Positions 47,856 through 58,461 of a stretch of 64,000 nucleotides of DNA are shown here, in pieces. Below the pieces are notes generated by a model that worked only from the letters and a program-made list of their open reading frames with translations, searched no databases and was not told where the DNA came from. The translations under genes were made by a program, and so were the position numbers. Origin of the DNA: Acinetobacter populi (GTDB lineage Bacteria; Pseudomonadota; Gammaproteobacteria; Pseudomonadales; Moraxellaceae); the NCBI RefSeq assembly GCF_002174125.1, contig NZ_NEXX01000003.1:199749-263748 (forward strand), in the 5' to 3' direction. How positions within the stretch are numbered: position 1 is the first letter of the stretch; the number at the start of each line of letters is the position of its first letter.

Positions 47856-50708
47856 ATGTTAGCACTAGATATACAACATGTTCGAATGAATCAACATGCT
47901 GACGATAAAGCGCAAGCATTACAGTGTCTAGTCGATATTTTAGTAGAAGATCAACTGGTCAGTCCCGAATACCTCGATGGCCTGACCGCACGTGAACAAC
48001 AAAGTCCAACGTATTTAGGACAAGGCATCGCTATCCCGCATGGGACGCCGCAATCGAGGCAATATATTCAGCAAACAGGTATCCGACTGGCACACTTCCC
48101 CAATGGCGTACTTTGGGATGGTGAAAATACAATTTATTTAGCTGTGGTAATTGCCGCAAAATCCGATGAGCATTTGCAGGTCTTACAATTATTAACCAAA
48201 GCCCTAAATCAAGATATATCACAACAAATTCAGGCTGCAAACACACCAGAACAAGTGGTCGAGCTATTACAGGCACAGCCTGCAACACTGGCATTGCATG
48301 AACAACTGATTGCTACGCAAGTTGCCGCACAGGATATTGAGGATTTTTTCTGGCAGGCAACGCAACGCTTAAAACAGCATCACTATGTTGAATGTGGTTT
48401 TCTAAGCGCGCTTAACCCCAAACACCTAATACAGCTCAATGAAGAAATCTGGTCGATTAGCGCACATCAACAGGTTTTAAGTCCGGCAATTGCGATTGTA
48501 CAATCAGAATCTCCCATACAGTATCAGGATAAAAATTTACAAACATTGGTCTGTATTGCAAACAATGATCAAATGGATCTTTCACAGCTTAATCGACTAT
48601 TGGATATTTTTTTCAATCCAGAGCAATCGTCTCAAATCAATGCAGAACAGGATGCACATCAACTGGCACAGCTGATTGGTGCGGATATTATTCCGGATTG
48701 ACCATCGCAAACCGTACAGTTGGCCAATGCCCATGGCCTGCATGCACGACCAGCCACCCAGTTGGTAAATCTCACCAAAAAATTTCAGGGCGAAATACAT
48801 GTTCAAGTCGATGATGGTGCCTTTGTTTCTGCCAAAAGTCTGACCAAACTCTTATCCTTGGGTTGTCAGCGTGGACAGCACCTGACCTTTATTGCCGAAC
48901 CTGATAGCGACGCGGTAGAAGGATTAAGCCAGATCATTGCCGCGGTCCAGCAAGGTCTGGGAGAAGAAATTCAACCCATTGATACACAGCAAAATACTGC
49001 AAATACACAGCCTGAAATTTTAACATTTGAATCTAATACAGATACAGATGCCAAGACACAAGGCATTGCCGCCTCAACCGGACTGGCCTATGGTCCGGCA
49101 TATGTGATTAAGCCGCGTCAATATGATTACCCACGGCTAGCAAGCAATATCAAGGATGAAAGCCTAAAACTCGATATTGCCCTGCATACGGTTAAAAATA
49201 ATATTTATCAATTGATTGCCAAAACTGATGTCGATGACATTAAGCAAATCTTCACGGCACATCTGGAAATGCTTGATGATCCGGAACTCATTCACAATGT
49301 GCAAAAAGGCTTAAAACAGGGTTTGTCTGCCGCTGCGGCCTGGCATGATTATATTGAATCGGCAGCACAGGCACAGGAAGCCTTACAGGATCGCTTACTG
49401 GCCGAACGTGCTGCCGATTTACGCGATATTGGTGAACGTATTCTGGCGCATTTATGTGGCGTGGAAGAACAGATTGCGCCTGATTCTCCCTATATATTGA
49501 TCATGCAAGATGTAGGGCCCAGTGATGTGGCACGTTTAAATAAAGAACGTGTAGCCGGGATTTTAACCGCTGTTGGCGGTGCAAGTGCGCATAGCGCCAT
49601 TGTTGCCCGAGCATTGGGTATTCCAGCCATTGTTGGTGCAGGTCAGCATGTGTTGGACATTCAAAACAATGAGACTGTATTGATCAATGGTGATAGCGGC
49701 GAATTTATCATACAACCGGATGCCACACTGATTGAACAAGCCATCCATGAGCGTGAACGCCAACATACTCTCCGTCTGGAAGCGGAAAAACACTGTATGG
49801 CACCGGCCATTACGCTGGATCACCATCAGATTGAAATTGCAGCCAATATCGGCAATATCCACGCCACCGAACAAGCGGTCAATGATGGTGCCGAAGCGAT
49901 TGGTCTATTACGTACCGAACTGGTATTTATGGCACATCAAAATGCGCCAAGTGAAGAGATTCAGCAAGCAGATTACCGCACGGTACTGGATACACTGGCA
50001 GGTCGCCCACTTGTCGTCCGCACACTGGATGTCGGGGGTGATAAGCCACTGCCCTATTTACCACTCCCTAGCGAGGAAAATCCATTTCTGGGTTTACGCG
50101 GTATTCGTCTCACCTTGAGAAAACCAGAATTATTACAGCAACAATTGATTGCTTTATTAAAAGCTGCGGATGACCGGCCTTTACGCATCATGTTTCCGAT
50201 GATTGGCCGTGTAGAAGAATGGCGTGCAGCCAAAGCCATTTTAGATGAAGTACGCCAGCAATATCCTTGTAAAAATCTACAAGTCGGTATCATGATTGAA
50301 GTTCCTTCGGCTGCCTTGCTGGCACCAATTCTGGCACAGGAAGTCGACTTCTTTAGTATCGGTACCAATGATCTGACGCAATATACACTGGCGATTGACC
50401 GAGGACATCCATTACTTTCTGCCGAAGCAGATGGCTTACATCCGAGTATTTTATTACTCATTGATCAAACTGTACGGGCTGCCCATCAATATGGCAAATG
50501 GGTGGGTATCTGCGGTGAACTTGCTGCCGATCCCAAAGCAGTGCCAATCCTAATGGGACTTGGAGTAGATGAACTGAGTATGTCCAGTACCAGCATTCCA
50601 TTAGTAAAAGCACAAATCCGTCAACTTAATTTTACAGATTGTCAGACACTCGCTCATCAAGCATTACAGTGTGATAGTGCAACATCTGTTCGTGCTTTGG
50701 GAGCCTAA
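47856..50708 (+). pseudogene. fruB: Fructose PTS multiphosphoryl transfer protein FruB, in-frame TGA
   Basis: The frame runs 951 codons, but a TGA at 48699-48701 divides it. The first part (281 residues) is EIIA with IAIPHGTP (His62) and a second EIIA-like half. The second part (from about 48702) is HPr (NAHGLHARPATQLV) and then Enzyme I, with GGASAHSAIVAR, LRTELVF, GDKPLPYLPLPSEENPFLGL and EVDFFSIGTNDLTQYTLA. The frame is kept on both sides, so this is one point change; the position is probably Trp (TGG) in intact FruB. Read-through, reinitiation at TTG 48720, or a sequence error are alternatives. If real, fructose phosphorylation should fail or be weak. Confidence 0.9.
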
Positions 50709-50712
50709 CAAC

Positions 50713-51645
50713 ATGGCAAAAATTTTAACCATTACCTTAAATCCTGCAATTGATATTACGCTGCAACTCGACACCTTAAAAGTAGGTGAAGTCAATCGAC
50801 ATCATGCTCTACAGAGCCATGCCGCAGGTAAAGGGCTGAATGTCGCTCAGGTACTCAAAGATCTCGGACATGAACTGATCATCAGTGGTTTTCTCGGACA
50901 AGATAACCGTCAAATCTTTGACACACATTTTGCTGCACAAAACTTTGACAACCATTTTGTCTATATTGCTGGGGAAACCCGCCAGAACATTAAAATTGCC
51001 GAACAATCGGGACGAATGACCGATATCAACGGTAAAGGTTTCTGGGTTGATGTACAGGCAAAGCAACAATTACAGCACAATATTGAAACTATATTGGATC
51101 AGGTTGATGTTGTGGTGATCTCAGGCAGTTTGCCACAAGGATTTAGCCCGGAAGAACTCACACAACTAATCCTTTGGTTAAAATCAAAAGGCAAAAAAGT
51201 TGCTGTTGATAGTAGTGGCAATGCTTTGAGTGCAGCGATTACCGCCAATCCTTGGCTCATCAAACCCAATAGTGATGAACTGACTGAAACCTACCAACTG
51301 CCCGCCACCACTGCTGCCGAACAACAACAATTGTTTGCCAAACTCGATGCCGAGATTGAAAATATTGTGGTATCGATGGGTGAGCATGGTGTGAACTGGT
51401 TGCATCCTCAGCATCCATTACATGCTACTGCACCGAAAGTTCAGGTCATCAGTACTGTAGGTGCCGGTGATTCTTTACTGGCAGGCATGATTCATGGCTT
51501 ATTGGCGCAAACCACACCAGAACAGACCTTGATCACCGCAACTGCGATTGCCAGTCATGCCGTCACCCAAATCGGTTTTCATCTTTCAGATTTATCCTTG
51601 ATTGAAGATTTGAAACAAAACATCTCCACCAAGGAGTTAAATTAA
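50713..51645 (+). CDS. fruK: 1-phosphofructokinase
   Basis: The ATG at 50713 gives 310 residues starting MAKILTITLNPAIDITLQ. PfkB-family features are NVAQVLKDLGHE, VISGSLPQGFSPEEL and the catalytic GAGDSLLAGM loop. It converts fructose-1-phosphate to fructose-1,6-bisphosphate. It follows fruB by 4 bp and precedes fruA by 4 bp. Confidence 0.94.
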   Translation: MAKILTITLNPAIDITLQLDTLKVGEVNRHHALQSHAAGKGLNVAQVLKDLGHELIISGFLGQDNRQIFDTHFAAQNFDNHFVYIAGETRQNIKIAEQSGRMTDINGKGFWVDVQAKQQLQHNIETILDQVDVVVISGSLPQGFSPEELTQLILWLKSKGKKVAVDSSGNALSAAITANPWLIKPNSDELTETYQLPATTAAEQQQLFAKLDAEIENIVVSMGEHGVNWLHPQHPLHATAPKVQVISTVGAGDSLLAGMIHGLLAQTTPEQTLITATAIASHAVTQIGFHLSDLSLIEDLKQNISTKELN

Positions 51646-51649
51646 TATC

Positions 51650-53383
51650 ATGCAAGCGATTCAACAAATATTATTTATTGCAAATTCCCCCAAGCAAGCC
51701 ATTGATGCTTTAATTTGTGCCAAAAAACTTGCCGCGATTGCGACAACATCAGGTTTTGACGCACAGGTTAACCAAAATACCGATGCACTAGCTCTCAATG
51801 CTTTTGATGTGATTGTTTTTGTCGGTCAACAAAGTAACCTTCCACAAAACTTAAAAGATAAAAAAGTTGCCGTCATTGCCATTAAAGATGTACAGCAAGA
51901 TGCAAATCAAGCATTGCAATATGCATTAGCGCACACCAGCAATATTGATGAGCTCCTTCAAAATACGCAGACTACAACATCAGGAGCACACCGTTTTGTT
52001 GCAATTACGGCTTGCCCCACAGGTGTCGCCCATACCTTTATGGCAGCAGAAGCCCTACAGCAAGGCGCAACCAAACACGGCTATGAGATTCAGGTCGAAA
52101 CACAAGGTTCCGTTGGGGCAAAAAATATTTTATCTGATCAGGTGATTGAACAAGCTGATATTGTGATTCTAGCCACCGATATCGAAGTGAATATTGATCG
52201 CTTTGTTGGGAAAAAAGTCTACCGCTGTAGTACAAGTTTTGCCCTGAAACAAACGGATAAAACCTTTGAAAATGCGATCAAAGAAGCCAAGGTTTTAGAA
52301 TCAGGCAAACAACAAAACGCCACAAATAGCGACAGCACAAGCGAGAAAAAAGAAAAAATCGGCGTATATAAACACTTACTCACAGGTGTTTCATTTATGC
52401 TACCAATGGTTGTGGCAGGCGGTTTACTCATCGCCCTGTCATTCTGTTTTGGCATTGATGCCTTTAAGGAAGCTGGTACGCTGGCAGCTGCATTAAAACA
52501 GATTGGTGATGCTGCCTTTTTACTGATGGTGCCGATGTTATCTGGCTATATCGCCTACTCGATTGCTGATCGCCCTGGTCTTGCACCTGGCTTAATCGGG
52601 GGTGTACTGGCAACACAACTACAGGCTGGATTTCTTGGTGGAATTGTATCCGGCTTTTTGGCAGGCTATCTGGCCTTATTATTTGCCAAACAGATCAAAT
52701 TACCCAGCAGTTTGGAAGCTTTAAAACCGATTCTAATTATCCCATTGCTCACCAGTTTGCTGGTGGGATTGCTGATGATTTATGTGGTTGGGCAGCCTGT
52801 CGCACAAATTTTTGAAGTGATGCAAAATTTTCTCAATAGTATGGGCACCACCAATGCCGTATTAATGGGTATGATTCTGGCTGGTATGATGTGTGTGGAT
52901 TTAGGTGGTCCGATTAATAAAGCAGCTTATGCATTTACTGTCGGACTACTCACCACACAAACGTATATGCCAATGGCAGCAACTATGGCAGGCGGTATGG
53001 TGCCAGCCATAGGTTTGGCGATTGCCACCTTGATTGCCAGAAATAAATTTAATCAAGCCGAGCGTGATGCAGGTAAAGCTGCCTTTGTACTGGGACTTTG
53101 TTTTATTTCCGAAGGCGCCATTCCATTTGCAGCCAAGGATCCGATGCGGGTTATTCCTTGCAGCATTGCCGGCGGTGTACTCACGGGTGCATTGGTGGCA
53201 TTATTTCATTGTGAATTGATGGCACCGCACGGTGGTGTATTCGTTCTATTAATTCCAAATGCAATTAATCATGCCTTACTTTACTTGGTTGCGATTTCTG
53301 CCGGAAGTCTGGTTACTGGAATTTCTTATGCTTTACTTAAAAAGCCATTGCTTGTTACAAATACAGTGGTAACGGTGAAATAA
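51650..53383 (+). CDS. fruA: Fructose PTS permease, EIIBC
   Basis: The protein has 577 residues. A degenerate EIIB-like N-terminus is followed by the true EIIB with ITACPTGVAHTFMAAEAL (phospho-Cys). The EIIC has about eight helices, e.g. LLTGVSFMLPMVVAGGLLIA and GGPINKAAYAFTVGL. It imports and phosphorylates fructose with FruB. It ends at a terminator. Confidence 0.94.
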   Translation: MQAIQQILFIANSPKQAIDALICAKKLAAIATTSGFDAQVNQNTDALALNAFDVIVFVGQQSNLPQNLKDKKVAVIAIKDVQQDANQALQYALAHTSNIDELLQNTQTTTSGAHRFVAITACPTGVAHTFMAAEALQQGATKHGYEIQVETQGSVGAKNILSDQVIEQADIVILATDIEVNIDRFVGKKVYRCSTSFALKQTDKTFENAIKEAKVLESGKQQNATNSDSTSEKKEKIGVYKHLLTGVSFMLPMVVAGGLLIALSFCFGIDAFKEAGTLAAALKQIGDAAFLLMVPMLSGYIAYSIADRPGLAPGLIGGVLATQLQAGFLGGIVSGFLAGYLALLFAKQIKLPSSLEALKPILIIPLLTSLLVGLLMIYVVGQPVAQIFEVMQNFLNSMGTTNAVLMGMILAGMMCVDLGGPINKAAYAFTVGLLTTQTYMPMAATMAGGMVPAIGLAIATLIARNKFNQAERDAGKAAFVLGLCFISEGAIPFAAKDPMRVIPCSIAGGVLTGALVALFHCELMAPHGGVFVLLIPNAINHALLYLVAISAGSLVTGISYALLKKPLLVTNTVVTVK

Positions 53384-53409
53384 TAGTAAAAAACTAAAAT
53401 GATCATTAA

Positions 53410-53446
53410 AAAGAGTCCAGCATTAGAAATGTTGGACTCTTTTTAA
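53410..53446 (+). terminator. Rho-independent terminator of the fru operon
   Basis: AAGAGTCCAGCAT (53411-53423) pairs with ATGTTGGACTCTT (53429-53441; one G-T pair) around a 5-nt loop, followed by TTTT. Confidence 0.88.
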
Positions 53447-53503
53447 TTTAATCAAATTTGCATCATATTAAAAACTAAATCTTTTATAAATACAATGATA
53501 TAT

Positions 53504-55756
53504 CTATATATTACTCACTTGCAACAACAGCCCTGCTTGTGTTGCCAATTCAGTAAAGGTTGGAAAACTGGTTGCTACAGTCTCTGTACCCACAATAGTG
53601 ATCGGCTCGGCAGCACGTAATCCGGCCATACTAAAACTCATGGCAATCCGATGGTCATGATGTGACTCGATTTGTCCACCAGCAAATACAGGTGACCAAT
53701 CGCCTGCTTTGCCTTTACCTTGAATAATAATGCCGTCTGCTGTTGGCGTACATTGAATACCCAATAGTTTTAAACCATCGGCCATCACCTGAATACGATC
53801 AGATTCCTTAACCCGCAATTCTGCCGCACCAGTCAATACTGTTTCACCTTCTGCACATGCAGCTGCAATAAATAATGCAGGAAATTCATCAATCGCCAAA
53901 GGCACCTGATCTTCCGGAATATGAATGCCTTTTAAGGTTTGGGTACCACGAATATGAATATCGGCAATCGGTTCACCACCGGCAATACGTTCATTTTCAA
54001 CTGTAAGGTTTGCGCCCATCTGTTTTAAAATTTCAATCACACCAGTACGTGTTGGATTAATCCCAACCGCTTCGAGAGTAATATCTGCGCCCTGAGTAAT
54101 AGCTGCACCGACCATAAAAAATGCTGCACTGGAAATATCGGAAGGTACTTGAATATCCGTACCCGTCAACTTCTCACCACCTATGAGTGAAATTTTATTA
54201 CCTTCAGTTTTTACCTCATAACCAAAAGCACGTAACATGCGTTCGGTATGATCGCGAGTCGGTTCTGGCTCTGTAACAGACGTTTCACCATTCGCCCATA
54301 GTCCCGCCAGTAAAATACCGGATTTTACCTGTGCCGATGCCATCGGTAAATCATAATGGATACCTTGAAGTTGCTGGCTACCAGTAATGCTAACTGGCGG
54401 CGTACCTTTTTCACCGGTGGTTTGAATTTTCGCACCCATTAAACGTAGTGGTTTGGCAATCCGCTCCATCGGACGTTTGGATAAGGAGGCATCACCAGTC
54501 ATAACAGAATCAAATTGTTGTGCCGATAAGATACCGGAAAGCAAACGCATACTGGTCCCAGAATTACCCATATATAAAGCACTGGCCGGTGCCTTTAAGC
54601 CATTGATGCCCACGCCATGAATGGTCACTTCACCATTTTTCGGGCCTTCAATCGAAACACCCATATCACGAAATGCCTGTAAGGTAGCCAGTGCATCTTC
54701 GCCTTCCAGAAAACCGGTGACATGTGTGGTGCCTTCGGCAATCGCACCAAACATAATTGAACGATGTGACACAGACTTGTCACCCGGTACGGTAAATTTG
54801 CCTTCAAATTTTTGTGTGCCCGGCAAAATCGTGAATTGTTGTGTCACAGTATGGTTCTCCATCAGGGGTTGGTTGGCAAGCATGTGATTAAAGTGCTGCC
54901 GTGCAGCACGGGCATGACCTAACATTCCCATTAATTTTTGTGAATCTTCGTTTTCAATCACTTGCTTGAATTGTTGTAACTGCTGTTCAAATCCTGCAAC
55001 AGCATTTAAAATTGCTTTTTTATTGGCAAAAAAGATGTCATGCCACATCTGCGGATCACTGGCAGCAATACGGGAAAAATCACGGAATCCCCCGGCAGCA
55101 TAACGGAAAATATCCAGATTATCCTTGCGACTTGCCAGTTGCTCAACCAGATTAAACGCCATTAAATGCGGTAAATGGCTGGTATGTGCCAATACCTCAT
55201 CATGACGATCAACATCCATACAGATCACTTCGGCTTGGGCTGCTTGCCAAAGCTGAATAAGTTTTTGTACCGCTTCTTTGTCACTACCTTGTAATGGCGT
55301 TAGAATGACTTTGTGATTGGCAAATAAATCAACTTTACCTGCATGTACACCACTATGCTCACTACCTGCAATCGGATGCCCAGGAATAAAACCTTTAGGT
55401 AGATTCTCACCAAATACTGCCTTGGCTGCATCAACCACGTTACCTTTGGTACTGCCGACATCAGTAATGATGGCATCTTCACGCAAGAAGGGTTTAATTT
55501 TTTCCAGTGCAGATTGTGTGGCTTGCACAGGTAAAGCCAGTACAATTAAATCGGCACCTTTAATTGCTTCACCTGCATCATGAAAACCTGCATCAATCAG
55601 ACCCAGTTGTTTGGCATCCTGTAAAGTTTTGACCGAGCGTGTTGATGCTACCACTGACTTTGCCAGATGCTGCGCCTGTATCACACGTGCCAGACTTGAG
55701 CCAATCAGCCCCAGACCAATAAAAGCAACTTTTTCAAATAATACAGCTTGTGACAT
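53504..55756 (-). CDS. tyrA-aroA: Prephenate dehydrogenase / EPSP synthase fusion
   Basis: The protein has 750 residues. Residues 1-300 are prephenate dehydrogenase (AFIGLGLIGSSLARVIQ, DVGSTKGNVVDAAK, GHPIAGSEHSGV). Residues 320-750 are EPSP synthase (GDKSVSHRSIMFGAIAEG, LYMGNSGTSMRLLSG, HHDHRIAMSFSMAG). The fusion joins shikimate flux with tyrosine synthesis and is typical of Acinetobacter. It follows hisC by 6 bp. Confidence 0.96.
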   Translation of the reverse strand: MSQAVLFEKVAFIGLGLIGSSLARVIQAQHLAKSVVASTRSVKTLQDAKQLGLIDAGFHDAGEAIKGADLIVLALPVQATQSALEKIKPFLREDAIITDVGSTKGNVVDAAKAVFGENLPKGFIPGHPIAGSEHSGVHAGKVDLFANHKVILTPLQGSDKEAVQKLIQLWQAAQAEVICMDVDRHDEVLAHTSHLPHLMAFNLVEQLASRKDNLDIFRYAAGGFRDFSRIAASDPQMWHDIFFANKKAILNAVAGFEQQLQQFKQVIENEDSQKLMGMLGHARAARQHFNHMLANQPLMENHTVTQQFTILPGTQKFEGKFTVPGDKSVSHRSIMFGAIAEGTTHVTGFLEGEDALATLQAFRDMGVSIEGPKNGEVTIHGVGINGLKAPASALYMGNSGTSMRLLSGILSAQQFDSVMTGDASLSKRPMERIAKPLRLMGAKIQTTGEKGTPPVSITGSQQLQGIHYDLPMASAQVKSGILLAGLWANGETSVTEPEPTRDHTERMLRAFGYEVKTEGNKISLIGGEKLTGTDIQVPSDISSAAFFMVGAAITQGADITLEAVGINPTRTGVIEILKQMGANLTVENERIAGGEPIADIHIRGTQTLKGIHIPEDQVPLAIDEFPALFIAAACAEGETVLTGAAELRVKESDRIQVMADGLKLLGIQCTPTADGIIIQGKGKAGDWSPVFAGGQIESHHDHRIAMSFSMAGLRAAEPITIVGTETVATSFPTFTELATQAGLLLQVSNI

Positions 55757-55762
55757 CGATCC

Positions 55763-56878
55763 TTATTCCTTAGACCCAAGCACAGTTGCCAATGCTGTCA
55801 GGAACTTGGCATTTTCGGCTTCTGTACCGATTGATACACGAATATGTTTGTCAATGCCAACCGGACGCACAATCACGCCCTGCTTTAACAAAGCATTAAA
55901 GGTTTGAGCTGGATCAGCATCAATGTTAATCAATAAGAAATTGGCACGAGAAGGCACATAACTTAAACCTAATTGTTCAATGCCTTGTTGTAATTGCGCC
56001 ATGCCGGCTTTGTTGACCTGACGGGATTTTTCAATAAAATCCTGATCCTGTAATGCGGCCACGGCTGCCACCATCGCCAGATGATTGACATTAAAAGGTT
56101 GACGAATCCGGTTTAAATAATTGGTGATCTGTACAGATGCCAGTGCAAAACCAACCCGTAATGCTGCCAGTCCATAACATTTGGATAAGGTACGACTCAC
56201 AATTAAATTTGGATACTGTGCTAGAAATTTAAGGCTATTAAAGTTTTCCGGGAAATATTCCACATAGGCTTCATCCAATACGACGACCACATGCGCTGGA
56301 ACCTTTTGCATAAATTGCACAAATTCTGCTTCTTCAAACCATGTACCTGTCGGATTATTCGGATTGGCAATAAAAATCAGTTTGGTATTGTCCTGAATCG
56401 CTGCTGCCATCGCTTCTAGATCATGCGCAAAATCTTTAGCTGGTACTTCAATCGCCTGTGCATTAATGGCTTGTGTTAACAATGCATAGACAGCAAATGC
56501 ATGCTCACTATAAATCACAGAGTCTTGTTCTGAGACAAAAGTACGGGCAATAATTTCCAGTAAATCATTCGAGCCATTACCGAGCGTAATCTGATCATGC
56601 TCAAAACCAAACTGTTTATGAATCTGGTCTTTAAGAATAAAACCACCACCATCAGGATAACGTCCAATTTCAGCCACCTGATCAATCACTGCCTGTTTAA
56701 CCTTATCCGAGCAACCTAATGGATTTTCATTGGAAGCCAGTTTGACAATATCATGAATGCCTAATTCACGTTCAAGTTCGGAAATCGGTTTACCCGGTTG
56801 ATACGGTTTAAGGCGTTCAATACCCTGATTTGCAACTGTAATGGTTTCAGATCGCGTTGGCGTAAATGTAGATGTCAT
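55763..56878 (-). CDS. hisC: Histidinol-phosphate / aromatic aminotransferase
   Basis: The protein has 371 residues. It shows PGKPISELERELGI, ASNENPLGCS, FIANPNNPTGTWF and the PLP lysine in SRTLSKCYGLAALRVGFAL. Because it sits between pheA and tyrA-aroA, it may act mainly on aromatic keto-acids rather than on histidinol phosphate. Confidence 0.92.
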   Translation of the reverse strand: MTSTFTPTRSETITVANQGIERLKPYQPGKPISELERELGIHDIVKLASNENPLGCSDKVKQAVIDQVAEIGRYPDGGGFILKDQIHKQFGFEHDQITLGNGSNDLLEIIARTFVSEQDSVIYSEHAFAVYALLTQAINAQAIEVPAKDFAHDLEAMAAAIQDNTKLIFIANPNNPTGTWFEEAEFVQFMQKVPAHVVVVLDEAYVEYFPENFNSLKFLAQYPNLIVSRTLSKCYGLAALRVGFALASVQITNYLNRIRQPFNVNHLAMVAAVAALQDQDFIEKSRQVNKAGMAQLQQGIEQLGLSYVPSRANFLLINIDADPAQTFNALLKQGVIVRPVGIDKHIRVSIGTEAENAKFLTALATVLGSKE

Positions 56879-56926
56879 GATATAAAACTCGCTAAAATTT
56901 GCACAATAATGATCTTATGGAACGAC

Positions 56927-58027
56927 TTATAACACTGCAATTGGATAAGAACCCAGAACCCTTAACTCTTTGACATGCGGACGAATTTCATCTAAAGCAT
57001 GTTTCACATTGTCATCTTCAACATGCCCTTTTAAATCAATAAAGAAAACATAGGCCCATTTTTCAGGTAAAGCCGGACGCGTTTCGATACTGGTTAAAGT
57101 AATGTTATGCTTGGCAAATGGCGCCAGAATTTCCAGTAATGCCCCAGCTTTGTCATGTGCAGAAATCAGTAATGATGTCTTATCATGTCCGCTTTTTGCT
57201 GCTTTTTCACGGCCAATCACCAGAAAACGTGTGGTATTTTCAGGATTATCTTCAATATTGGCATGTAAAATTTCCAGCTCATAAATCTGTGCTGCCACAT
57301 CACTGGCGATTGCCGCAGAATGCCATTCATTTTTGATACGGCGGGCAGCTTCGGCATTGGAACTTAAAGCCACACGCTCTACACCCGGATAATGTGCATC
57401 CAGCCAGTGACGACATTGCGCCAAGGTTTGCTGGTGTGCATAAATCTGTTTGATGCTGTCTTTACGGGTATTGCTTGAAATTAAAAATTGATGATGAATT
57501 GGTAATTCTACTTCACCAATCACATGCAAATGTGAAGCTTTAAAACAATCCAGCGTATGATTTACCACGCCTTCTGATGAATTTTCAACAGGCACCACGC
57601 CATAATGCGCCGAACCAGACTCTACTTCACGGAATACTTCATCAATAGAGGCTATCGGCTTGGTAATTGCATCTTGACCAAAATGCTTAATGGCTGCGGC
57701 CTGAGTGAACGTGCCCACAGGCCCCAGAAATGCAATGGATTGCGGTGCTTCGAGTGCCAGACAGGCGGACATGATTTCACGGAACAATCGTGCTACGGTT
57801 TCATTGGATAATGGACCGGTATTACGCTCCATCACCTTACGCAATACCTGCGCTTCCCGTTCCGGACGATAAAAAATTGGATTGGTTTCGCTGGCAAATT
57901 TTGCCTTGGCAACTGTCTCGGCAAGTTTGGCACGTTGATTTAATAATTGTTGGATGTGTTCATCGACCTGATCAATCTCTTGACGAATTTGCTGGAGATC
58001 CAAAGCTGTGTCCTTATCTTGTTGCAT
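56927..58027 (-). CDS. pheA: Chorismate mutase / prephenate dehydratase
   Basis: The protein has 366 residues. The mutase domain is at residues 8-95 (LQQIRQEIDQVDEHIQQLLN, RPEREAQVLRKV). The dehydratase follows with FLGPVGTFTQAAAIKHFG, VPVENSSEGVVNHTLDCF and NTTRFLVIGRE. An ACT domain (LEILAPFAKHNITLTSIETR) gives phenylalanine feedback. It starts the pheA-hisC-tyrA-aroA run. Confidence 0.95.
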   Translation of the reverse strand: MQQDKDTALDLQQIRQEIDQVDEHIQQLLNQRAKLAETVAKAKFASETNPIFYRPEREAQVLRKVMERNTGPLSNETVARLFREIMSACLALEAPQSIAFLGPVGTFTQAAAIKHFGQDAITKPIASIDEVFREVESGSAHYGVVPVENSSEGVVNHTLDCFKASHLHVIGEVELPIHHQFLISSNTRKDSIKQIYAHQQTLAQCRHWLDAHYPGVERVALSSNAEAARRIKNEWHSAAIASDVAAQIYELEILHANIEDNPENTTRFLVIGREKAAKSGHDKTSLLISAHDKAGALLEILAPFAKHNITLTSIETRPALPEKWAYVFFIDLKGHVEDDNVKHALDEIRPHVKELRVLGSYPIAVL

Positions 58028-58461
58028 CTTGATTTGCCTTCACCAATTTTGCCGTACAGTATAGCAAGGCTATCAGCTAAAATCTTGCTTACTAAGCGCT
58101 CTAAACAGAATATTGTCTATTTTTACAACAAGCTGATATATTTTATCTTCATTCGGAAAATAACTTTAGTTGGCTTGAGCTTTTTATTAGTTTACTGCAC
58201 AGCGACCACTCAGAATAAGCAAGGAAATGGTGTTTATCCCATGCAAAACCCAGCACAAAGCATTCGTAATAAATTTTTAAATACTTTTCTATCACGCTAT
58301 TTCATCTGGTTATTTTGTATTGCCACCACAGTATTTTTGGCAGTTTAAGTGCCAATGCCATTCGTGTCTTAAATAAAATACAGATGCCAAACAGAGAAAT
58401 TTTAAAACTTTTACTTTAATGTTACCGCTGGCTAGAAAGTCGATAGTTCAACGTTTAGAAT
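58028..58461. other. Intergenic stretch with possible decayed gene
   Basis: This 434-bp gap lies between the divergent pheA and O-methyltransferase genes. One frame ending at TAA (58346-58348) codes for LVGLSFLLVYCTATTQNKQG and, after it, a hydrophobic helix YFIWLFCIATTVFLAV. Another frame then continues as FGSLSANAIRVLNKIQMPNR to a stop at about 58420. This looks like a small membrane-protein gene broken by a frameshift. No ribosome site makes an intact gene convincing. Confidence 0.3.
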
